From: Acidobacteriota bacterium
Lineage (GTDB): Bacteria; Acidobacteriota; Holophagae; Thermotomaculales; Thermotomaculaceae
Direction of reading: 5' to 3'
DNA: 5,145 nucleotides
NCBI GenBank assembly: GCA_015487755.1
Contig: WFPG01000219.1
Coordinates: 1-5,145 of the forward strand
A program made the translations under genes and the position numbers. Below the pieces are notes generated by a model. It searched no databases. It was given only the letters and a program-made list of their open reading frames with translations, and was not told where the DNA came from. Below are positions 1-5,145 of this stretch, piece by piece; within the stretch, counting starts at the first letter, position 1, and every line of letters starts with the position of its first letter.

Positions 1-75
1 GGCCCGTAGCTCAACTGGTAGAGCTTCCGGCTCATAACCGGACGGTAGCAGGTTCGAGTCCTGCCGGGCCCACCA
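1..75 (+). tRNA. tRNA with CAU anticodon (elongator Met or Ile2), first base cut off
   Basis: The sequence folds as a standard cloverleaf if the first nucleotide lies just outside the window. Acceptor bases 2-7 (GGCCCG) pair with CGGGCC, followed by U8 A9, a D-arm (GCTC/GAGC, loop with GG), and an anticodon stem TCCGG/CCGGA around the loop CTCATAA with anticodon CAT. The variable loop has 5 nt and the T-arm is GCAGG/CCTGC with loop TTCGAGT. Discriminator A and an encoded CCA complete the 3' end. Base 72 is C, so a G1-C72 pair is expected. With C11-G24 in the D-stem and no run of three G-C pairs ending GGG/CCC, this argues against an initiator tRNA. Elongator Met and lysidine-modified Ile2 share this anticodon. 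The C4-G69 and C5-G68 pairs are those used by E. coli TilS to select tRNA-Ile2, so Ile2 cannot be excluded. Confidence 0.95.
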
Positions 76-143
76 TTTTTAAGGAAGTGGGAGTGGGTAT
101 AACGGATTTCAAAGATTTAACAATTTTAAACTAATATAAACAG

Positions 144-177
144 GGTGTTCTTCGAGTAAGAAGAACACCTTTTTTTT
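144..177 (+). terminator. Strong intrinsic terminator downstream of the tRNA
   Basis: A perfect 10-bp inverted repeat, GGTGTTCTTC (144-153) and GAAGAACACC (160-169), encloses a 6-nt loop and is followed by eight T residues (170-177). This is a textbook rho-independent terminator. It most simply ends the tRNA transcript. It ends 2 nt before the ribosome binding site of the next gene, so it could also act as a leader attenuator for the downstream operon. Confidence 0.93.
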
Positions 178-179
178 AT

Positions 180-186
180 GGAGGGA
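180..186 (+). promoter_or_regulatory. Ribosome binding site that selects the TTG start at 190
   Basis: GGAGGGA lies 5 nt (counted from GGAGG) before TTG at 190. The in-frame ATG at 178 comes directly after the terminator T-run and has no purine-rich site upstream; the site instead lies within and just after that ATG codon. This makes TTG 190 the better start. Confidence 0.75.
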
Positions 187-189
187 ACA

Positions 190-915
190 TTGAGAACTAT
201 ACTTTCAAAACTCTGGGATTATCAGGCGGCTATTTTGGAGATTGCAAGGTTAAATAAGGCTTTGAAAACCTACCCGGAATCTATCAGGGCGCTGGAGACG
301 GAAATTAAGACTATTGAGAAAAAATTGACAAAAACAAAAACAGAACTTGAGGAAAACAGGGACACTCAAAAGAAAAGGGAAGAGTACCTTGAAATGTGCA
401 AAAGAAACCTTGAAAAGTATGAAAGCGATTTAATGGAGGTCACCAACCAAAAAGATTATTCCGCTGTCTTAAACGAAATTGATTACGCAAAGAAAGAGAT
501 TCACAACACTGAAGAGGAGTTGATTAAACTTTTTGAAGAAATTGAAAAGAATGAAAAGGCTATTGAAGAGTTTGCGAGTGTTTTAACCTCAAAGCAGGAA
601 GAACTTGATAAGGCTCTGGAAGGGTTTAAGGCAACAAATCAGGAGCAGATTAAGAGAAGGGACGAGTTGCTTGAAGTAAAGAAGAAATTGGAGCAGGAAA
701 TTCCATTAAAATACCTGAAGGTTTTTTACGGCATAGCAAAAAAGAGAAACGGAGTAGGGATTGCGACAATAGAAAACGAAACCTGTTCAGCCTGCCACAT
801 GAAGATAAGGCCTCAGAAGATAAACGAAATAAAGAAACACCCCGATGCCCTTTACTATTGCGAAAATTGCCAGAGAATTCTGGTATATTTGCCTGACAAT
901 GACAATAACCAGTAA
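190..915 (+). CDS. Coiled-coil protein with C-terminal C4 zinc ribbon (COG1579 / zf-RING_7 family)
   Basis: Predicted 241-residue cytoplasmic protein. Residues about 10-175 are a long, charged, Lys/Glu-rich coiled coil, including the family-like NQKDYSAVLNEI stretch (86-97). The C-terminus carries two CxxC knuckles (C199/C202 and C224/C227) that would bind one zinc. This layout is that of the COG1579 family, which includes Helicobacter HP0958/FlgZ (reported to bind sigma-54 and flagellin mRNA) and chlamydial CdsZ. In most bacteria the role is unknown, so an RNA- or protein-binding adaptor is only an inference. TTG 190 is chosen as start because GGAGGGA sits just upstream; ATG 178 would add four residues but has no ribosome binding site. 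It is the first gene of a five-gene same-strand run, and its 3' end overlaps the YggS gene by 17 nt. The family assignment is firm, the function is not. Confidence 0.9.
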   Translation: MRTILSKLWDYQAAILEIARLNKALKTYPESIRALETEIKTIEKKLTKTKTELEENRDTQKKREEYLEMCKRNLEKYESDLMEVTNQKDYSAVLNEIDYAKKEIHNTEEELIKLFEEIEKNEKAIEEFASVLTSKQEELDKALEGFKATNQEQIKRRDELLEVKKKLEQEIPLKYLKVFYGIAKKRNGVGIATIENETCSACHMKIRPQKINEIKKHPDALYYCENCQRILVYLPDNDNNQ

Positions 916-1597
916 TATAGAGAGAGTAAAAAAAAGAGTAGAACAGGCTTGTTTAAAATCAGGGAGAAGCCCTGAAGAGGTAAATATTGTTGCAGTTTCA
1001 AAAACCCACCCTGTTAAAAAAATTGTAGAGGCTTTCAATTGCGGGTTAAAAGTATTCGGTGAAAACAGGGTTCAGGAAGCAAGGGAAAAGTTTAAATTTC
1101 TTAAAGATTACCCTATAGAATGGCATTTAATAGGCCATTTGCAGAAAAACAAGGTTAACCATGCAGTGAAAATCTTTCATTATATTCATTCAATAGACAG
1201 TATAGAACTTGCGGAAAAGATTGAAAAAAGGCTTGAGGCTTTAGGTAAAGAGATAAAGGGGTTTATTGAAGTAAAATTATCGGAAGAGGAAACAAAACAC
1301 GGTGTATCTGTTGAAGGTTTAAATACTCTTGCAGAGTATTGCGCTAATTTAAGGTGGTTAAAAATTATAGGTTTAATGACTGTGCCCCCTTATTTTGAAG
1401 ATGTTGAAAAAGTGAGGCCTTATTTCAGGAAATTGAAAGAATTAAAAGAAGAGTTGAATAAAAATGTTTTTAACGGCACATTAACAGAGTTGTCAATGGG
1501 CATGACACACGATTTTGAGGTTGCAATTGAAGAAGGAGCGACTTATGTTAGAATAGGGACAGGGATATTTGGAGAAAGGAATTATCATGGTAATTAA
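899..1597 (+). CDS. YggS/PLPBP-family pyridoxal-5'-phosphate homeostasis protein
   Basis: Predicted 232-residue cytoplasmic PLP-binding protein with an alanine-racemase-like TIM-barrel fold. It is not known as an enzyme; the family buffers or delivers PLP and affects vitamin B6 and amino-acid balance. Visible signatures are the PLP lysine K35 in VAVSKTHP, FGENRVQE (53-60), WHLIGHLQKNK (75-85), a central GLMTVPP motif, and the C-terminal LSMGMTHDFEVAI and RIGTGIFG phosphate-binding region. Length matches the usual ~230 residues. ATG 899 is chosen because homologues begin about this far before the SGRSPEEV segment. An open frame reaches back to ATG 845, but that extension lies inside the zinc-ribbon gene. 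No clear ribosome binding site precedes ATG 899, so translation is probably coupled to the upstream gene (17-nt overlap). The Gram-positive counterpart is called YlmE. Family call very secure. Confidence 0.96.
   Translation: MTITSNIERVKKRVEQACLKSGRSPEEVNIVAVSKTHPVKKIVEAFNCGLKVFGENRVQEAREKFKFLKDYPIEWHLIGHLQKNKVNHAVKIFHYIHSIDSIELAEKIEKRLEALGKEIKGFIEVKLSEEETKHGVSVEGLNTLAEYCANLRWLKIIGLMTVPPYFEDVEKVRPYFRKLKELKEELNKNVFNGTLTELSMGMTHDFEVAIEEGATYVRIGTGIFGERNYHGN
1576..1580 (+). promoter_or_regulatory. Ribosome binding site for the yggT homologue
   Basis: AAGGA sits 6 nt before ATG 1587, with a further GGAG at 1571-1574, all within the 3' end of the YggS coding region. It supports ATG 1587 over the in-frame TTG at 1569. 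Confidence 0.65.
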
Positions 1598-1880
1598 CGC
1601 TTTTTTGGTTGCATTATTTTCAGTTTTGTTTATGTTAATAGACCTTTATGTGTGGATTGTAATTATAAGGGCTCTTGTTACATGGGTTAATGCAGACCCT
1701 TACAACCCTATTGTCAGAATTCTCTCTCAATTGGTTGACCCGGTTACTGCAAAAATTAGAAGATGGTTTCCGTTTGTAAGAGTCGGCATGGTTGATTTGT
1801 CGCCTTTGCTTCTTGTTTTTTTCCTCTACTTTGTAAAGGTTTTTTTAAGGATGCTTTTGATAAATATGCATATAATGTGA
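1587..1880 (+). CDS. YggT-family integral membrane protein
   Basis: Predicted 97-residue inner-membrane protein with two hydrophobic helices (about 5-33 and 69-92). Between them is the family's conserved hydrophilic segment: TWVNADPYNPIVR (32-44), then DP (51-52), KIRRWFP (56-62) and the DLSPLLL motif (70-76) entering the second helix. These are hallmark YggT/YlmG residues. In Gram-positives and chloroplasts, members are linked to cell or nucleoid division and membrane-protein assembly; the biochemical role is unresolved. Length is typical of single-repeat YggT proteins. ATG 1587 is supported by AAGGA 6 nt upstream; an in-frame TTG at 1569 would add six residues but lies at a poorer position. 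The start overlaps the YggS end by 11 nt, preserving the common yggS-yggT pairing, and divIVA begins 7 nt after the stop. Confidence 0.93.
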   Translation: MVINAFLVALFSVLFMLIDLYVWIVIIRALVTWVNADPYNPIVRILSQLVDPVTAKIRRWFPFVRVGMVDLSPLLLVFFLYFVKVFLRMLLINMHIM

Positions 1881-1883
1881 GGT
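1879..1883 (+). promoter_or_regulatory. Ribosome binding site for divIVA overlapping the yggT stop
   Basis: GAGGT begins within the TGA stop of the yggT homologue and lies 4 nt before ATG 1888. Ribosomes ending yggT would be placed on this site, consistent with coupled translation. Confidence 0.6.
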
Positions 1884-1887
1884 TATT

Positions 1888-2358
1888 ATGAAATTTACCC
1901 CGATGGATATAACAAACAGGGAATTTTCAAAAAAAATGAGAGGCTACAATATTGAGGAAGTGAAAAACTTTCTCTCTATGGTTGCCGAAGACTTTGAAGA
2001 ACTTATTGACGAAAATGTCCAGTTGAAGAAAAGGCTTCAGGTTCTTGAAAACGATTATGAAGACTTAAAGAAGAAGGAAGAGATTTTGAGAGACACTCTT
2101 TTAATGGCGCAACAGACAAAGGAAGATATACGAAACAACGCTTTAAAAGAAGCGGAAATGATTGTAAAAGAAAGCGAGATTCAGGCGGAAAAGATTATAA
2201 ACAACGCTTATGCAAAAATAGAAGAGTTAAAAGGCGAAATAGAAGAGTTAAGAAGGGAAAAATTTAGGCTTGTTTCAGAGTTGAAAAGGGCAATAGATTT
2301 TACCGCAAGGTTTATTGAGGGAATAGAGAAGGAAAGGGAAGATGAAAACGCTGATTAA
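1888..2358 (+). CDS. DivIVA-family cell-division / polarity coiled-coil protein
   Basis: Predicted 156-residue cytoplasmic, membrane-associated scaffold. The N-terminal lipid-binding region is clearly DivIVA-like: FTPMDITNREF (3-13), then KKMRGYNIEEVKNFL (15-29). In Bacillus DivIVA the exposed F17-R18 pair inserts at curved membrane; the equivalents here are M17 and R18, a conservative change that keeps a hydrophobic tip. From about residue 28 to the end the sequence is heptad-like and Glu/Lys-rich, giving two coiled-coil segments broken near 85-95. Such proteins collect at negatively curved membrane (poles, septa) and recruit division, growth or chromosome-anchoring partners. ATG 1888 has GAGGT just upstream. 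Its position after yggS-yggT matches the ylm-divIVA arrangement of Gram-positives. The 3' end overlaps hutI by 17 nt. The family is firm; which partner it recruits cannot be read here. Confidence 0.93.
   Translation: MKFTPMDITNREFSKKMRGYNIEEVKNFLSMVAEDFEELIDENVQLKKRLQVLENDYEDLKKKEEILRDTLLMAQQTKEDIRNNALKEAEMIVKESEIQAEKIINNAYAKIEELKGEIEELRREKFRLVSELKRAIDFTARFIEGIEKEREDENAD
2331..2337 (+). promoter_or_regulatory. Ribosome binding site for hutI inside divIVA
   Basis: GGAAAGG, continuing as GAAG, lies in the last codons of divIVA, 4 nt before ATG 2342. It supports translation of hutI from a start inside divIVA. Confidence 0.55.
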
Positions 2359-3577
2359 AAATATAAAGCAATTGGTATCTCCCGTAAACGAAGACTACGC
2401 CATACTTTCTGATTTCAAAAGGCTTTCCGTTTATGAAAATGTGTCAATTGTTGTAAACAACGGCATAATTGAAGAGATAATTGACAATCCCAATCCCGAC
2501 ATTGAAGTTTCAGGGGTGATAAACGCAAGGAACAGGGTTGTAATGCCTGCATTTGTTGACCCTCACACCCACCTTGTTTTTGCGGGAACAAGGGAAGATG
2601 AATTTAATATGAGAATACAGGGCAAAACCTATATGGAGATTGCGAAAGCAGGCGGCGGGATTAACAGCACTGTTAAAAAAACAAGGGAAGCAAGCGAAGG
2701 GGAACTTTATGAAGCGGCAAAAAGCAATTTGCTCAAAATGATAGAGCACGGTGTTGCAACCTTTGAGATAAAAAGCGGTTACGGGCTTGATACCGAAACA
2801 GAGTTAAAGCAGTTAAGGGTAATAAAGAAACTCATGGAAAATATGCCTGTTGACATTAAAGCAACATTTTTAGGCGCTCACGAAATTCCCCCTGAATACA
2901 GGGAAGATAAAGAAAAGTATATTGAAATCTTGATTAACGAAATGCTTCCTGCGGCAAAGGAACAGGGCATTGCAGAGTACTGCGATATATTCTGCGAAGA
3001 AGGGGTATTTGATGTTGAAGAATCAAGGCGGATTTTAACAAAGGCGAAAGAATTAGGCTTTAAAATAAGGATGCATGCCGACGAGTTAACCCCGTTAGGC
3101 GGGGCGGAGTTGGCTGCCGAGTTAGGGGCAAAGAGTGCAGACCACCTTGTTTACATTTCCGATAAAGGCATTGACGCAATGGTGTCAAAGAATGTTGTTT
3201 TTGTTATGCTGCCGGGCACAACATTTTTCCTTATGTCTCAAAAGTATGCCCCTGCGAAAAAGATTGCTGAAAGGGGCGGCATTGTCGCACTTTCAACAGA
3301 CTTTAACCCGGGAAGTTCGTACACCCACTCAATGCCAATGATAATCACCCTTGCATGCCTTAACATGGGGTTAACCATAGAGCAGGCTATAAACGCCGCA
3401 ACGATAAATGCGGCATACTCCCTTGATTTGCACAATAAGACAGGCTCAATCCACAAAGGGAAACAGGCTGACTTAATCTTTTTAGACATCCCTTCTTACA
3501 AATTCCTTGTTTACAATTACGGTGTAAACCATGTTTCAGCCGTAATGAAAAAAGGCAAAGTTATTTATCAGAGATAA
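2342..3577 (+). CDS. hutI: Imidazolonepropionase (histidine degradation)
   Basis: Predicted 411-residue cytoplasmic metal-dependent amidohydrolase. It hydrolyses 4-imidazolone-5-propanoate to N-formimino-L-glutamate, the third step of histidine catabolism. Full length for the family. Metal ligands are visible: H75 and H77 in DPHTH, H245 in HADE and D320 in STDFNPGS. Substrate-site residues match the Bacillus enzyme by alignment from memory: R84 (AGTRE), Y147 (KSGYGLD), H180 (LGAHEIP), E248, H268 (ADHL) and N322. The C-terminal GSIHKGKQADLIFLD segment is the usual returning beta-sandwich of amidohydrolases. ATG 2342 has a GGAAAGG site upstream and overlaps divIVA by 17 nt, so it is read as the last gene of the operon. 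No hutH, hutU or formiminoglutamate-processing gene lies nearby, which is unusual. It ends 2 nt before a terminator stem. The conserved active site makes a different amidohydrolase unlikely. Confidence 0.96.
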   Translation: MKTLIKNIKQLVSPVNEDYAILSDFKRLSVYENVSIVVNNGIIEEIIDNPNPDIEVSGVINARNRVVMPAFVDPHTHLVFAGTREDEFNMRIQGKTYMEIAKAGGGINSTVKKTREASEGELYEAAKSNLLKMIEHGVATFEIKSGYGLDTETELKQLRVIKKLMENMPVDIKATFLGAHEIPPEYREDKEKYIEILINEMLPAAKEQGIAEYCDIFCEEGVFDVEESRRILTKAKELGFKIRMHADELTPLGGAELAAELGAKSADHLVYISDKGIDAMVSKNVVFVMLPGTTFFLMSQKYAPAKKIAERGGIVALSTDFNPGSSYTHSMPMIITLACLNMGLTIEQAINAATINAAYSLDLHNKTGSIHKGKQADLIFLDIPSYKFLVYNYGVNHVSAVMKKGKVIYQR

Positions 3578-3578
3578 A

Positions 3579-3603
3579 AAAAGAGGGCGTTAAGCCCTCT
3601 TTT
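3579..3603. terminator. Bidirectional intrinsic terminator between convergent genes
   Basis: AAAAGAGGGC (3579-3588) and GCCCTCTTTT (3594-3603) form a perfect 10-bp stem with a 5-nt loop, GTTAA. On the plus strand the stem ends in four T followed by G and more T-rich sequence. On the minus strand the GC-rich core is followed by seven T. It lies 2 nt past the hutI stop and 16 nt past the stop of the opposing gene, so it can serve both. Confidence 0.9.
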
Positions 3604-3619
3604 GCTTTAATTGTTTTTG

Positions 3620-5145
3620 TTAATAATTCAATATATTGTTCCCGATTAAGGTTTTTTCGATAAACTTAGTCCTTGTTGTTGAGGTGTCAACATATTCATT
3701 TTGCTGGCCTGTAATCAGGAACATTCCCCAGATATCAACAGCTCCCGTTACTTTGTAAGGCATGTCATTGCTTTTGTAAATGCCTGTAGGAAGGTTATCA
3801 GTTATTTTTATAAGAACTTTTTTACTGTTCATATTGTTATAGTAGGGTGAGGTCATAATTACCCATGTTGTATTATAATTCGCCGAATCAAAGCTTGTTG
3901 AAAATCCGGAGTAAACGGTAGAGCCTGAAGGTAAGTATGTGCTTGTAAGGGAAACTATTGTGGCATTTGAGAAATCTGAATCCGCAAAAGGGATTGCCAT
4001 TGCATACACAGAGTAATCCTGGTAACTTAAAAGAATATTGTTAATGCCTTCGTCGCTAATTTTTACCCCGAAAACAGAGTATATATAGTCTCCCTGTCCA
4101 AATGTATCAAAAAATACATTGCTGGTATCCGGGTTTTTAGGAGATTCGCCAAAGATTTTTTTAATAATGTTTCCATTAGTGTCAACAAAAAGAAATTGTA
4201 GCATGTATTTAGTTTGATAAGTGTATATCCAGGCAAAGCCTATATAGCTTGAATAAATAAATGCTTTGTAAAATTTCCCAGTGCCGGATAAAGAAGTATA
4301 TGACGACAGAATGGAACCGTTGTTATCATCAATGGTTTTTATTACCCCGTTATTTAAATCGTTGTCGTGAAATGCAACCACAACTCTGTCATTGGTAGCC
4401 ATTCCTACAATGTTATTTTTGTCAATTTCTGCAAACAAACTATTATCATATGTTCCAACTTCGGTTTCCCATATAGTTTCCCCTGTAGGCGAAACCTTGG
4501 CAACAACATATTTGCTATTTTCTCCCCATCCTAAAATAATTAAGTTTTCACCGTCTGAACTTGGAATTATGTTGTAAGCAAAAACATTGGGTTCTAATTC
4601 ATACATTCCGAACTTGTTGTCATTATCACTGTATGTTTTCCTTAGATAGTATTTCCCGCCGTGGCTAATAAATGTGTAATAGTGCCCGTTTACATAAGTT
4701 AATCCCTTCTGGTAAAAAAATCCGTCAAAATATTCTTCATTGTATATTGATTGAGTGGGAATTGTATCAAATGTGGGAGAGAAAAGGAGTTTGTCATTAT
4801 CTTTCCCTGAAATTACAATTCCCGTAAGTGCGGGGTAATCGCTTTGAAACATTACAGTGTCAATATCAGAGAAACTATTTAATCCGAAAAAGTTGTCAAA
4901 AAAATCAACCACTTTGCTATGTGCATTCATACTGAAACTTTTACTAAAAATTTGATTTCCGTCTTTGTATCCGTAAGCGGTAACCGAAATATCGTGGTCG
5001 GAACCGTTGAAAAGTGCAAAACCGCTCCAGTTAAGCTGGCCGTAATAGTTTGACAAAGTCATTATTGCTTGCTGGCTTAATTTAGTAGGAAGTGAGAATT
5101 CGGCCGTCCCTCCCCCTAAGTCTTCTTTTGCAACATATCCTAACC
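3620..5145 (-). CDS. Probable secreted/surface beta-rich protein, N-terminus beyond the window
   Basis: The frame is open from the stop at 3620-3622 to the right edge (507 visible residues), so the 5' end is missing. The first ATG in view (5062) has no ribosome binding site, and protein-like sequence (LGYVAKEDLGGGTAEF...) continues in frame before it. Visible residues about 28-125 resemble a beta-sandwich module seen in exported proteins of Acidobacteriota and deltaproteobacterial types: WSGFALFNGSD (39-49), VTAYGYKDGN (54-63), a KVVDFFDNFFG turn (77-87) and PALTGIVISG (104-113). This is recognised from memory, not by search. The remaining ~370 residues hold propeller-like strands, with repeated units of the type VAKVSPTGETIW and FVDTNGNIIKKIFG. 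There are no cysteines and no transmembrane segment; Asn, Tyr, Ser and Asp are abundant, as in extracellular proteins. A signal peptide would lie outside the window. It is convergent with hutI and functionally unrelated to the operon. Binding or adhesion is possible but unproven. Confidence 0.82.
   Translation of the reverse strand, partial: LGYVAKEDLGGGTAEFSLPTKLSQQAIMTLSNYYGQLNWSGFALFNGSDHDISVTAYGYKDGNQIFSKSFSMNAHSKVVDFFDNFFGLNSFSDIDTVMFQSDYPALTGIVISGKDNDKLLFSPTFDTIPTQSIYNEEYFDGFFYQKGLTYVNGHYYTFISHGGKYYLRKTYSDNDNKFGMYELEPNVFAYNIIPSSDGENLIILGWGENSKYVVAKVSPTGETIWETEVGTYDNSLFAEIDKNNIVGMATNDRVVVAFHDNDLNNGVIKTIDDNNGSILSSYTSLSGTGKFYKAFIYSSYIGFAWIYTYQTKYMLQFLFVDTNGNIIKKIFGESPKNPDTSNVFFDTFGQGDYIYSVFGVKISDEGINNILLSYQDYSVYAMAIPFADSDFSNATIVSLTSTYLPSGSTVYSGFSTSFDSANYNTTWVIMTSPYYNNMNSKKVLIKITDNLPTGIYKSNDMPYKVTGAVDIWGMFLITGQQNEYVDTSTTRTKFIEKTLIGNNILNY

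Noticed and set aside
1..75. tRNA 3' end as an integration (att) site
   Set aside because: No integrase gene and no second copy of the tRNA 3' segment is visible in the window; the following genes are core functions.
98..140. Promoter boxes TATAAC (98-103) and TATAAA (135-140)
   Set aside because: No -35 element at a normal distance. In AT-rich sequence such hexamers are expected by chance, so they are not annotated as promoters.
845..898. N-terminal extension of the YggS gene back to ATG 845
   Set aside because: The extra residues lie wholly inside the zinc-ribbon gene, including its second CxxC region. YggS homologues begin near the ATG 899 position.
787..1038. Minus-strand open frame opposite the zinc-ribbon/yggS junction
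   Set aside because: It lies antisense to two well-supported genes and its hydrophobic translation shows no known family.
1569..1586. TTG 1569 as the yggT start
   Set aside because: It falls within the binding-site region (GGAG/AAGGA) that serves ATG 1587, and homologues start directly with the hydrophobic helix.
2510..3489. Open frames on both strands within hutI (2510-2749 minus, 3135-3341 plus, 3238-3489 minus)
   Set aside because: They overlap a full-length, motif-complete hutI and have low-complexity or non-family-like translations.
4392..4577. Plus-strand open frame inside the surface-protein gene
   Set aside because: Antisense shadow of a long coding frame, with no ribosome binding site or recognisable product.
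5060..5062. ATG at 5062 (minus strand) as the start of the surface protein gene
   Set aside because: No ribosome binding site precedes it and the frame continues open with protein-like sequence to the window edge.

Overview
The window comes from the chromosome of an AT-rich bacterium. Arginine is coded mostly by AGA/AGG, and genes are tightly packed with overlapping ends. The sequence does not fix the phylum. A DivIVA-family protein beside YggS and YggT homologues occurs in Gram-positives and also in several diderm phyla. The surface or secreted protein at the right edge carries a domain pattern that I associate, from memory, with Acidobacteriota and Deltaproteobacteria-like lineages. A diderm of that kind is my best guess, held weakly.

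Layout. (1) Positions 1-75 are a CAU-anticodon tRNA lacking only its first base, which falls outside the window. (2) A short spacer leads to a strong intrinsic terminator (144-177). (3) Five same-strand genes follow (190-3577), either overlapping or 7 nt apart: a coiled-coil/C4 zinc-ribbon protein (COG1579 type), a YggS/PLPBP pyridoxal-phosphate-binding protein, a YggT membrane protein, a DivIVA-like polar/division coiled-coil protein, and imidazolonepropionase (hutI). (4) A bidirectional terminator (3579-3603) separates this operon from a convergent gene. (5) The minus-strand gene (3620 to the right edge) encodes a large cysteine-free, probably exported protein. It is open to the window edge, so its N-terminus is missing.

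How the genes fit together. The yggS-yggT-divIVA core resembles the ylmE-ylmG-divIVA part of the Gram-positive division cluster, without sepF or ylmH between them. This suggests a role in cell envelope growth or division. The zinc-ribbon protein is added upstream, and hutI, a histidine-catabolism enzyme, is attached downstream by a 17-nt overlap with no other hut gene in view. The operon's first ribosome binding site starts 2 nt after the terminator T-run. Its expression therefore needs read-through, attenuation, or a promoter outside the usual position.

I see no CRISPR array, insertion sequence, integrase, toxin-antitoxin pair or recognisable defence system. Most of the window is ordinary core-genome content. 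The points most worth checking are the terminator/start arrangement, the unusual hutI linkage, the CAU tRNA identity, and the architecture of the truncated right-edge protein.
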